Assembly: GCA_964512485.1 (NCBI GenBank)
Contig: CAZEHJ010000003.1
Location: 1-64,000, forward strand
Source of the DNA: CAZEHJ01 sp964512485
Lineage (GTDB): Bacteria > Bacteroidota > Rhodothermia > Rhodothermales > UBA10348
Length of the DNA: 64,000 nt
Direction of reading: 5' to 3'
The translations under genes and the position numbers were made by a program. Under the pieces are notes generated by a model. It saw only the letters and a program-made list of their open reading frames with translations, searched no databases and was not told the origin of the DNA. Shown piece after piece: positions 56,653-64,000 of the stretch (within the stretch, counting starts at the first letter, position 1; every line of letters begins with the position of its first letter).

Positions 56653-56684
56653 AAAGGTGGCCCGGCTTGCGCCGGGCCACCTTT
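56653..56684 (-). terminator. Intrinsic terminator after pilin-like protein B
   Basis: 14-bp perfect stem (arms 56653-56666 and 56671-56684, AAAGGTGGCCCGGC and complement), GCAA tetraloop on the minus strand, T-rich tail TTTTCTGTT. 26 bp after the 627-residue gene. Confidence 0.9.
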
Positions 56685-56710
56685 CAGTTTGAGTCATTTA
56701 AGACGGAGTG

Positions 56711-58594
56711 CTACTGAATCGAGTTGGTCGTAGTGACGGTTGTCGTGCCGTCCATGTTGTGCTTGGCATCTCGTTTCGTGGCCTTACCACCGACTCGCCT
56801 TGCCACTGTACCTCCGTTACGCATTTCGAGATCGGCAAACATTGCTTTCAAACCAGACAGCACGGCGGCGTTGTAGATGACTGCGGAATCATTGATCAAC
56901 GTGAACTGATATTGAGGTGCGTTCGAAACGCCGTCATGGCAGGTAGCAGTCCCGCTCGGGGTCCAGTATATGCTCTGGGACCTGTTTCCTTTCCCAGACT
57001 TCTTCTTGGACTTCTTGGAGGACTTCTTGGAGGACTTGTCTTTATGACGTTTTCCCCAGAAGTTTTCGCGCTGCCAGGCGTCCGAATACCTGTCGTTTCC
57101 ATCCTCGGTGGAGCAAACCGAATTCGATCCGGAATAGGTTGAGCCATTCGCAGTCATCCAGACCGTTTCGTCACCTGCAGAAGAGCACGTATTTCCACCT
57201 TTCGGATGGTGGTATACAGCCATTTCGTAAATGACTTCACCGCCTGTCGTGCTCACACGAACGGTGAACGCTCCCTGTCTGCTCGTGGCATCTTCCTGCA
57301 CTCTACTCGGAGAAGTAGGCACCATCGTACAAAGAGAAGCAAAATTGAATCGGAAAGTGGTAAGATCCCGTGGATCCAGAGTCAATGAGAGCGCACTTGC
57401 TGCATTCCCAGCCCATGAATTTGATCCGGCATCAATTGTGTAGGTACCAGAAACAGCTCCCGTGTTGAACGTTTCCACCTGAACTTCAGTCAGATTCCGT
57501 GACGCTACAAAGTTACTCCAACACATTCCGCCATTCTTGCAGCCACTGGACAAGAGGTCCAGAGACGTCGTGGCAAATTTGTCATCATAAGCATGCTGAT
57601 GATACCGTTCTCGAGTACTACCAGCTTCGTCGAAAACATCAATGTCGAAGTGACCCCCGAGGAGTCCGCGATCATTGTCGTCAATCGGTGGAATCGCAAC
57701 GTCTGTATCAATACCGTCTATTATCACAGCGCCACTGATAACTGAGTAATCGCGCATTTCAAATGCAGACGTGGAACCAGCTACATAAACAACACCATAC
57801 CAGGTGGCGTTGTCAGTCATGGTGAAGTTTCCTTCTACGAAGAGGACGCCGTAGCCGACGAAATCATTAGTCAAGATAACGTCTCCGGTCACGATCACGA
57901 CCTCAGGTGTAGAACTGCCACCGATGGAGTCAGAGGTTCCCAAATTGGATGTCGCATCTGACAGATTGGTTCGATTGGAACCGCTGTAATTGTTGATCTG
58001 AGCACGCAATCTGCCAATGTCGATCGCCGTCGTTTCGTTAACAACATCGGATACGCCTTCAGCACCGATAATCTGACCGACATTGCTGGACGCCATAAAT
58101 GCATCGTAGGTCGCCGTCTGCGTTACCTTTACACCATGTGCTGAATCATTGCTTCCCGATCCAGCCAGGTCATGGCCCGTAATAACGAAGTCGTTCTGGA
58201 GGTCCACGCCTGTGATAGGCGCGGTAATGGTTACTGCATCCAAAACCGTCGAAGTGGTATTGGATATGCTTCCAGTAATTTCATACTCATGGTCGCCATA
58301 TTTACCAACGGCCACCACCGTCACGGTGCCATCGTCCCCATCTTCAGCCCTCATATCATACGTCGCTTTGCCGTAATCAAGGTCTGTGTATGAAGCACGG
58401 TATCCTTCAAAGTCACGCTTGACCTTGCTGACAACCATGTTGTAGGCACTCTGCGCGGTTTCTCGCGCGAGTAATTCGGATTTATAGTCTGCTTCCGTCT
58501 GGAGTGACGCGACTTCTGCCTCTTCGCCAGCTACGTACATTGCCGTGACTGATAGAGAGGTCGCTATTACGAAGATCAGTATTCCTTTACCCAT
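56711..58594 (-). CDS. N-terminally anchored pilin/PilX-like protein B with Lys/Ser-rich insertion
   Basis: 627 residues, paralogue of protein A. N-terminus MGKGILIFVIATSLSVTAMYV, then ARETAQSAYNMVVSKVKRDFEGYR. Shared features: beta-helix region (VVIVTGDVILTNDFVGYGVL, GVVYVAGSTSAFEMRD), LLGGHFDIDVFDEAG, YDDKFATTSLDLLSS and CKNGGMCWSNFV. Unique to this one is a basic low-complexity stretch about 515-545 (KRHKDKSSKKSSKKSKKKSG region), and a C-terminal extension with further Cys. Poor ribosome site. Preceded by two smaller pilin-like genes; followed by a terminator. Confidence 0.72.
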   Translation of the reverse strand: MGKGILIFVIATSLSVTAMYVAGEEAEVASLQTEADYKSELLARETAQSAYNMVVSKVKRDFEGYRASYTDLDYGKATYDMRAEDGDDGTVTVVAVGKYGDHEYEITGSISNTTSTVLDAVTITAPITGVDLQNDFVITGHDLAGSGSNDSAHGVKVTQTATYDAFMASSNVGQIIGAEGVSDVVNETTAIDIGRLRAQINNYSGSNRTNLSDATSNLGTSDSIGGSSTPEVVIVTGDVILTNDFVGYGVLFVEGNFTMTDNATWYGVVYVAGSTSAFEMRDYSVISGAVIIDGIDTDVAIPPIDDNDRGLLGGHFDIDVFDEAGSTRERYHQHAYDDKFATTSLDLLSSGCKNGGMCWSNFVASRNLTEVQVETFNTGAVSGTYTIDAGSNSWAGNAASALSLTLDPRDLTTFRFNFASLCTMVPTSPSRVQEDATSRQGAFTVRVSTTGGEVIYEMAVYHHPKGGNTCSSAGDETVWMTANGSTYSGSNSVCSTEDGNDRYSDAWQRENFWGKRHKDKSSKKSSKKSKKKSGKGNRSQSIYWTPSGTATCHDGVSNAPQYQFTLINDSAVIYNAAVLSGLKAMFADLEMRNGGTVARRVGGKATKRDAKHNMDGTTTVTTTNSIQ

Positions 58595-58696
58595 TGTTCT
58601 ATCCCGAAGGGGGGAAAGTTGAGAGAGTTAACACGATGAGGATCGACAATTGCCCACTCGACTTAAGCCCTGGGCATATATTTTTTGAAATCTGGC

Positions 58697-59269
58697 CTAT
58701 TCGAGGCCTGGAGGACGAATTGTGATGCCCCAGTAGTTGCGAAACATATCCATGTCGTCTATGTCGCCATATGGATAGACGTTGACCGCGCGTATGCGAA
58801 TGAGTCTCGCTGCAGGCACGGAAGTCGTAACATTTCCACCCGAATTCAGCATCTCGATCGTAAACTGGGAAAGAGTCGAAGACCCGCCACCGGCGGCATC
58901 GGCATCTTCGAATCTGTTGAGCTGATAGAGCTGAATCCACTCTTCATTGGCATACACAGAATCCCGTTCGGTAAGCGTGTAGGAAACGAGCATATCGACG
59001 TCACTTTCGTCATCTCGCCAGAATGAAAACAAGGTGGTCTGCCCATCGGCGTTTTCTTCGACATCAACAATCGTTTCAGTAGTGCCGTCTCCAATCAGCA
59101 AAAGATCATCTTCCAAAAAGTCTGCCATGCTGAGGGTTGCGACCTTTGCCGCGTACGAAACTGTTTCTTCAACAGCTGCACGCTGAGCATTCAGCGTTGT
59201 ACTGATAACGAGAAGCAAAACGGCCCCCGAAACCAAAATCGAGGAAATATGGTCTAGTAAAAATTGCAT
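58697..59269 (-). CDS. Pilin-like membrane-anchored protein, 190 residues
   Basis: N-terminal hydrophobic helix (SSILVSGAVLLLVISTTLN, residues 9-27) followed by an amphipathic helix (AVEETVSYAAKVATLSMADFL) and an acidic beta-rich domain, the architecture of minor pilins (PilW/GspJ-like). No leader peptide ending Gly before a hydrophobic run is seen. Begins 1 nt after the stop of the preceding gene, so the two are coupled. Assignment by architecture and context. Confidence 0.6.
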   Translation of the reverse strand: MQFLLDHISSILVSGAVLLLVISTTLNAQRAAVEETVSYAAKVATLSMADFLEDDLLLIGDGTTETIVDVEENADGQTTLFSFWRDDESDVDMLVSYTLTERDSVYANEEWIQLYQLNRFEDADAAGGGSSTLSQFTIEMLNSGGNVTTSVPAARLIRIRAVNVYPYGDIDDMDMFRNYWGITIRPPGLE

Positions 59270-59270
59270 A

Positions 59271-59660
59271 CTACTCGGCGAATATCCTCGAGTGTGTCAC
59301 GAGCGTGAACGTGTACCGGGCATTTGTGCCGGCAACAGTTACTTCTTTCTGGGTCGTTGGCGTTGCGGAAGGCTCTCCATCATCATCAACCCAACCGACA
59401 GAGATCGAAACAGTAAAGTCGACGTCGGTACCATTTACATCGTATGCGTCGGCCAACGCCTGACCATCCCAATCTTCGAGATCATCATAGTCCGTCGTTA
59501 GGTCAATCAGTTCCATCCGCTCCAGAACCAGTGCATTTGCCATCAGCTCGTATTCGGCACGCACCTGCTCGTCAAACGACTGTATCTGTGCAGTCATCTG
59601 ATTGATAGCGGCGAGAGCCGCAATCATCATGGCCAAGAATGCCATTAATGTCTGTCCCAT
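59271..59660 (-). CDS. Pilin-like membrane-anchored protein, 129 residues
   Basis: Begins with a hydrophobic helix at the very N-terminus (MGQTLMAFLAMMIAALAAIN), then IQSFDEQVRAEYELMANALVLERMEL, a helix with Glu/Arg spacing as in pilin N-terminal spines, then a small beta domain (DFTVSISVGWVDDD...QKEVTVAGTNARYTFTLVTHS). First gene of the filament locus on the minus strand; no convincing promoter hexamers upstream. No recognisable prepilin cleavage site. Confidence 0.6.
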   Translation of the reverse strand: MGQTLMAFLAMMIAALAAINQMTAQIQSFDEQVRAEYELMANALVLERMELIDLTTDYDDLEDWDGQALADAYDVNGTDVDFTVSISVGWVDDDGEPSATPTTQKEVTVAGTNARYTFTLVTHSRIFAE

Positions 59661-59776
59661 TGATCTGGGCTGGAGTAGTTATAGAGTAGTTGTCTTCGGG
59701 GTCAGTATCGGCGAAACGGGGTCAAGGTTTAAGAGATATTCAGAACCACTTAAATCGGTTAACCCGTTGGTCGATA

Positions 59777-59910
59777 GGAGGTGTAGCTGACGGAGTGAAT
59801 TTGAAACCTCCAGACAATGCTCCCCAGGGAGCTCCAGTGTGAGCCATCATGGGACCGGACTCAGCATTTGAGGGGGTGCTTTGACCGGTCCCGGCTCACC
59901 CGGTTTTTTT
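59777..59910 (+). ncRNA. Putative structured small RNA with intrinsic terminator
   Basis: In the 324-bp gap between filament locus and M28 gene. Three helices: GGAGGT 59777-59782 with 59806-59811; GCTCCC 59819-59824 with 59827-59832 (tight loop, so partly open); and a long terminal hairpin GTGAGCC plus GGGACCGG (59839-59845, 59851-59858) with CCGGTCCC plus GGCTCAC (59885-59892, 59893-59899), a 5-nt bulge, then seven T (59904-59910). It is not read from any upstream gene on the plus strand, so it is either a small RNA or a leader attenuator for the M28 gene. No known RNA family recognised. Confidence 0.5.
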
Positions 59911-59984
59911 GTCCTCCAGAGCAGGAATAGTGATCGATTTTTCGTAGGCTTCGTTTCTCTTTGACCGCCTACAATCCCCCTCTC

Positions 59985-61340
59985 ATGCGCATTTCAGCTA
60001 TTCTCGTACTGATCCTGTTGATCACTACCCCTTCTTTCAGCCAGGCTCCACCATCGACCGATTCCCGGATGTATGATATCATATCCGCGGCATCCGCAGA
60101 TCGTGTCGAATCCGATATCCGCACATTGGCGGGTTTCGGAACCCGAAACACCTTTTCAGACACGACTTCATCTTCACGCGGAATCGGCGCGGCACGCCGG
60201 TGGATCCAGGCTGAGTTCGAGGATATATCTGCCGATTGCGGAGGTTGTCTTCAGGTATTCACGCAGCGCAATCTGATAGAAGAAGGATCGAGCTCGCGAG
60301 CCGTTCGAGACGTCTGGGTGGTAAATGTCCTTGCTGTGCAGCGAGGCTCACGATATCCGGACCGATACGTAATCATGTCAGGGGACATCGATTCACGGGC
60401 GTCGAATGGCAGCGATGGTGAAACGGACGCGCCGGGCGCGAACGACAATGCATCCGGAATGGCGGGTGCCATCGAAGCCGCCCGGATCCTGTCCAAGTAC
60501 GAATTTCCGACCAGTATCATCTACACGGGACTCTCCGGTGAAGAACAGGGTTTATGGGGCGGACGGTTCATGGCCGAGGCCGCTGTCGAAGATGGATGGG
60601 ATATCGTCGGCGTTTTGAACAATGACATGATCGGCAATATCGAAGGCGTGGATGGCGTCATTGACAACTCATCATTTCGAGTGTTTTCCGAACCCACACC
60701 CGTCACGGAATCAGATCAGGCACGTGCCCGCCGCCGATTCGAAGGTGGTGAGGTGGACGGGGTATCCCGTCAGCTTGCACGATACGTTGACCGGATGACG
60801 TCGACGTACTTCACGAATCTGAAGGCGAAGATGATTTACCGTCTCGACCGATTCGGCCGAGGAGGACATCACCGGCCCTTCAACGATGCGGGCTTCCCGG
60901 GAATTCGAATCATGGAAACCCACGAGAATTACACGCGCCAGCATCAAGACATTCGCGTCGAAGATGGTATTCACTACGGCGATGTGATCGAAGGAGTGGA
61001 TTTCGACTACGCGGCCCGGATGACGGCCGTCAACGCAATAAACCTCGCAGGTCTGGCGTGGGCTCCGCCCGAGCCGGATCAGGTTCGCATCGCTGGTGCG
61101 GTGAGACCATCAACCACACTTCAATGGGATCCTGTCGATGATCCTGATCTGGCAGGTTACAAGATCTACTGGCGCGATACGACCGCCGCGCAGTGGCAAC
61201 ATTCACGTTTCGTCGGAATGGAAACGATGTTTACGCTCGAGGGAATGGTGATAGACAACTATCTGTTTGGCGTCGCCTCAGTGGGCAAGGACGGCAATGA
61301 AAGTGTGGTCGTCTTTCCTTCGGGTCGAATCAGGCGTTGA
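59985..61340 (+). CDS. Exported M28 family peptidase with C-terminal Fn3-like domain
   Basis: 451 residues from ATG 59985; signal peptide ending SFSQ. M28 core: MSGDIDSRASNGSD (D where many members have the first His ligand), DAPGANDNASGMAG, GLSGEEQGLWGG (catalytic EE), and downstream FGRGGHHRPFNDAGFPG with the last His ligand. Residues about 355-440 form a fibronectin type III-like domain (GAVRPSTTLQWDPVDDPDLAGYKIYW). An exported zinc aminopeptidase; substrate unknown. Confidence 0.9.
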   Translation: MRISAILVLILLITTPSFSQAPPSTDSRMYDIISAASADRVESDIRTLAGFGTRNTFSDTTSSSRGIGAARRWIQAEFEDISADCGGCLQVFTQRNLIEEGSSSRAVRDVWVVNVLAVQRGSRYPDRYVIMSGDIDSRASNGSDGETDAPGANDNASGMAGAIEAARILSKYEFPTSIIYTGLSGEEQGLWGGRFMAEAAVEDGWDIVGVLNNDMIGNIEGVDGVIDNSSFRVFSEPTPVTESDQARARRRFEGGEVDGVSRQLARYVDRMTSTYFTNLKAKMIYRLDRFGRGGHHRPFNDAGFPGIRIMETHENYTRQHQDIRVEDGIHYGDVIEGVDFDYAARMTAVNAINLAGLAWAPPEPDQVRIAGAVRPSTTLQWDPVDDPDLAGYKIYWRDTTAAQWQHSRFVGMETMFTLEGMVIDNYLFGVASVGKDGNESVVVFPSGRIRR

Positions 61341-61345
61341 TCGAA

Positions 61346-63079
61346 TTACGCAATCGACTTGATGACGATCATGGTCAGGTCGTCCGAGAGAACGGGTGCA
61401 TGATCCGTGAACTCCTTAACGGCATCGTGGACGCCATCGAGAATTTCGGAGGCTGACTTATCTCGAAGTTCAACCAGAAGTGGCTCGAGCCTCTCTTCTC
61501 CCCACTCTTCTTCCTCGGGACTCATGGCTTCCGTTACACCATCGGTGAAAATGGAGAGCACGTCTCCCTTGTTGAGAGTTACTGTTCCACTCTCATACGG
61601 CATTCCAGCCATCACGCCCAGTAACAAGCCGCCAATTTCCAATAACTCAAATGATCCATCCGCCCGAACCAGCGTGGCTGGGTTGTGTCCAGCGTTCACG
61701 TATTTGAATGAACGGTCCCGCCGATCATAGATCCCGTGGAAGTAGGTGATGAACTTATCATAGCCTGTATTCTCGGTTATGACTCGGTTCATGTGCGCCG
61801 TCCCTTCTTCGAGTGAGACATCAAGCGGAACGAGGACCCGGAGGCACGCTTGAAGATTGGACATCAGAAGGGAAGCCGGAACGCCTTTGCCTGTCACATC
61901 TGCAACAGCGTACAGGATACGGTCTTCATCCAGCTGGATGGCATCGAAATAATCCCCGGCCACGTGACGACTCGGCAGCGCGAGACTTGCGGTTTCAAGC
62001 CCTTCGAATTCAGGGAGGCTGGACGGCTGAAGTCGCTCTTGAATTTCTCGGGCAAGTCGCATTTCCTCCTCGAGACGTTCTTTTTCAATCTGCTCGTCCA
62101 CCAGATAGGAATTCTGGAGTGACACGAAGGCTAGATTTCCGAGGGCGTAGAGAAACTCAATCTCGTCCGGTTGATATTCCTGGCCGGTCATTTTTGCGCC
62201 CAAACACAGTACCGCTCCGGTTTCCCCTTTGTGACGAATGGGAAGAATCATGGCGAAGCCCTCTTCCTTCAACACGTTGCCTCCTTCGGACAGATCATCA
62301 CCGTCGAGCAGTGTCAGTTCTTTCACATCACACATCGAGTTTACGACTACAGGAGTCAGTGCATCTTTGCGAATCCCTTTGTGGGTGACGATGTGGACGC
62401 CCGAATCATGTTCAGTTTCTCCAGAAACGCTTCGAATCAGATAAATGTGTTTTGTGACCGTCAGTTGGCCCATGAGTGCAAACGTCAGCAATTTGACCAG
62501 GCTGGAGCGATCAACGGTTGAGTTGAATTCCTGGGACAGATCGAAAAGCGTGTTTAGTTGCTGGACTTTGGCGTCCAGGTCACGGTTGGCAATCTTCAGC
62601 TCCTCGACCATGAGTGAGTTGTGCACTGCTGCAGAAGACATGTTCACGAGCGAGGCCATGAATTCAAGCTCCTGGTCCTCAAATTCCTGTTTTGTGAACT
62701 TGCCCCCCAGCCCGATCAATCCGATCTCTCTGTGGCCGAACGCAACCGGAAAAACCAGTTCCATGCCCAGCTCCTTCAATTCGGGCGGGACAGCGTCGTC
62801 ACGCATCGTGTTCTCGAGATCCAGTTCGGTAAGCTCCAGATAGTCACCTTGGTTCAACCCGGATATTCCCATTACAGCGGCCGTTGAATAAGCCGACTTC
62901 AGCGGGTCAAAAAGCAACGCCGTTCCTTTCGTAACGAGGAGTTTCCCCATCGCAGTCCGAAGCAGATTGCTCAATACGAATTCGAGATCCAGTGAAGAAC
63001 TCAGGAGCTGGCTGGTCTCGAAAATGGCTCGAAGATCAAACCTGTCGGTTTTCTTCTGGTCGGTGCTTGATTCGGGCAT
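61346..63079 (-). CDS. GAF-domain SpoIIE-like serine/threonine phosphatase (RsbU-type)
   Basis: 577 residues. Two GAF-like sensor domains (about 20-165 and 180-340), a coiled-coil linker (KERLEEEMRLAREIQERLQPSSLPEFEG) and a PP2C/SpoIIE phosphatase domain (about 375-577) with metal-binding GDYFDAIQ, ADVTGKGVPASLLMSNLQA, VNAGHNPA, IFTDGVTEA and SDDLTMIVI. Such proteins usually act on anti-sigma-factor antagonists in stress signalling. No antagonist or anti-sigma gene lies beside it. Signal not evident. Confidence 0.92.
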   Translation of the reverse strand: MPESSTDQKKTDRFDLRAIFETSQLLSSSLDLEFVLSNLLRTAMGKLLVTKGTALLFDPLKSAYSTAAVMGISGLNQGDYLELTELDLENTMRDDAVPPELKELGMELVFPVAFGHREIGLIGLGGKFTKQEFEDQELEFMASLVNMSSAAVHNSLMVEELKIANRDLDAKVQQLNTLFDLSQEFNSTVDRSSLVKLLTFALMGQLTVTKHIYLIRSVSGETEHDSGVHIVTHKGIRKDALTPVVVNSMCDVKELTLLDGDDLSEGGNVLKEEGFAMILPIRHKGETGAVLCLGAKMTGQEYQPDEIEFLYALGNLAFVSLQNSYLVDEQIEKERLEEEMRLAREIQERLQPSSLPEFEGLETASLALPSRHVAGDYFDAIQLDEDRILYAVADVTGKGVPASLLMSNLQACLRVLVPLDVSLEEGTAHMNRVITENTGYDKFITYFHGIYDRRDRSFKYVNAGHNPATLVRADGSFELLEIGGLLLGVMAGMPYESGTVTLNKGDVLSIFTDGVTEAMSPEEEEWGEERLEPLLVELRDKSASEILDGVHDAVKEFTDHAPVLSDDLTMIVIKSIA

Positions 63080-63164
63080 GTCTTTTTGGGTGTGGGAATC
63101 TCAATTTAGGGCCTGCGCACCATATGAAACGACCTGTGGCCGACTGAAAATGATGTGGATGGAC

Positions 63165-63674
63165 CTAATCATCCAAATGAATCACTTCGGCCTGCTTGGG
63201 TCGTCCTTCCGATACATGCAAACGAACCAGTGTCTTGTGCTGTTGAAATCCCTGCCGCCCGGCAGAGCCCGGATTTACGAACAGTGTTTTCTCAGGGTTG
63301 GACAATTTTTCGATCTGAAGGATATGGCTGTGGCCGCAAATAAACACGTCCGGAGGATCTTCTGCCATAAGATTGCCTACGCCCCGTTGCCACCGCCCCG
63401 GTTTTCCGGCGATATGAGTCATCCAGAAACGGACTCCACCGAATTTAAACCTGTCATGCTCCGGAAATTCCCTTCTCAGATCCCATCCATCCACATTGCC
63501 CCAAACGGCTCGAACAGGCGCCAGAGTCCTCAATGTGTCGATGATATCGGTACTGCCCACGTCTCCGGCGTGCAGAATGAGGTCGACGTCTTTCAGGTAA
63601 TGGATGAGGTTGGGGTGGAAATAGCCGTGGGTGTCGGACAAAATTCCTACCACGCCGCCTTTGGATTGGCTCAT
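63165..63674 (-). CDS. YfcE/MJ0936-type metallophosphoesterase
   Basis: 169 residues with all metal motifs: SDTHGYFHP, HAGDVGS, VWGNVDG, THIAGKPG, CGHSHI and NPGSAGR. Such enzymes cleave phosphodiesters in vitro; the cellular substrate is unknown. Located 3 bp after the stop of the partial outer-membrane gene, so co-transcribed with it. Confidence 0.93.
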   Translation of the reverse strand: MSQSKGGVVGILSDTHGYFHPNLIHYLKDVDLILHAGDVGSTDIIDTLRTLAPVRAVWGNVDGWDLRREFPEHDRFKFGGVRFWMTHIAGKPGRWQRGVGNLMAEDPPDVFICGHSHILQIEKLSNPEKTLFVNPGSAGRQGFQQHKTLVRLHVSEGRPKQAEVIHLDD

Positions 63675-63677
63675 AGA

Positions 63678-64000
63678 TCAGCGCAACATCAGACGGATGC
63701 CGACTTTGGCTCTTGATCGAGGCCAGTCACCATCTGGCGTGGCCCATTGCCGAAACGGAAGGCTCAGATAGGGCGCAAATTGATAGCCGGGGCGTTCGAT
63801 CTGCAGACCAGAGCGTATCCACAGCGTCCCTCCTTTGTAGTCCGTGGCAAGCCGGCCGTTTTCGTCGTCTCCTTCCGCCACTCTCCATTCGACGAGATCG
63901 TAGTTACCCCCCTCTCCGATGAATGCCACAAACAGCTTGCTGCCAGCCGGATCGAAAATAATGTTATAACTCCAGTTCATATGCATCTCCCATCCCTGCG
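63678..64000 (-). CDS. C-terminal part of an outer-membrane beta-barrel protein (runs off window)
   Basis: The frame is open to the window edge upstream of the internal ATG at 63986 (residues QGWEMHMNWSYN precede), so this is the end of a longer gene. The visible part shows alternating strands (NWSYNIIFDPAGSKLFVAFI, GGTLWIRSGLQIERPGYQFA, PYLSLPFRQW) and ends SRAKVGIRLMLR, as in outer-membrane barrels. Function unknown. Precedes the phosphodiesterase gene. Confidence 0.65.
   Translation of the reverse strand, partial: QGWEMHMNWSYNIIFDPAGSKLFVAFIGEGGNYDLVEWRVAEGDDENGRLATDYKGGTLWIRSGLQIERPGYQFAPYLSLPFRQWATPDGDWPRSRAKVGIRLMLR

Overview
The window (about 52 % GC by eye) looks like a chromosomal segment of a Gram-negative bacterium of the Bacteroidota/Rhodothermota/Balneolota neighbourhood, probably a draft or metagenome assembly because one run of exactly 100 N interrupts serA (6360-6459). 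Reasons: a TonB-dependent receptor with an N-terminal carboxypeptidase-like domain next to a secreted Asp-rich protein, complete menaquinone genes, a CcmB/C/D/E set whose CcmE uses Cys instead of His, lipoproteins with LxGC lipoboxes, and outer-membrane barrels. No rRNA, tRNA, CRISPR array, transposase or phage gene was seen; the segment reads as core chromosome with two accessory-looking loci.

Layout: 1-4553 secreted protein (partial) and TonB receptor; 5166-8111 serA, engB, sucD; 8413-11357 tatA, then add-aroA the other way; 11366-13698 alkyltransferase-like protein, SPFH lipoprotein-like protein, murB; 13770-16089 cytochrome c maturation ccmB-C-D-E; 16143-20230 mgtE, ksgA, a TPR protein and bioY; 20317-25172 metH, an esterase-like hydrolase and a small membrane protein; 25295-33722 a men operon, menF-menD-unknown-menH-menB-menA-menC-menE, tightly packed and often overlapping; 33897-35499 a membrane protein and a YbbR-domain protein; 35551-36332 two microcompartment shell proteins; 36558-45255 surface-polysaccharide genes (two UDP-GlcNAc 2-epimerases, two glycosyltransferases, a methyltransferase, a YfhO-like membrane protein, an acyltransferase); 45467-47301 an outer-membrane barrel and a degenerate M28-like lipoprotein; 47412-59660 a large type IV filament-like locus; 59777-64000 a putative small RNA, an M28 peptidase, a GAF/SpoIIE-type phosphatase, a YfcE-type phosphodiesterase and the end of an outer-membrane barrel gene.

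Two regions deserve most attention. (1) Two hexameric microcompartment shell genes (35551-36332) stand without any pentamer or cargo enzyme and under a strong-looking promoter; one shell protein has a Rho-N/SAP-like C-terminal extension that may bind nucleic acid. (2) The 47412-59660 locus encodes a compact filament machine: a PilT-like ATPase with an altered Asp box, a fused PilM-PilN-like protein, a fused PilO-PilP-like protein, a short secretin, four N-terminally anchored pilin/PilX-like proteins without a classical prepilin leader, and in the middle a subtilisin-like lipoprotein with six tandem copies of the hexapeptide VVDRYE. No PilB, PilC or prepilin peptidase lies in the window.

Regulatory signals seen: two near-identical promoters of the form TTGACA-N17-TATATT (before the TonB receptor and before the shell genes), and a family of strong intergenic hairpins, several with AAA..TTT-closed stems and GNRA-type loops, used as terminators. 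All functional calls come from reading sequence motifs; no database search was run.
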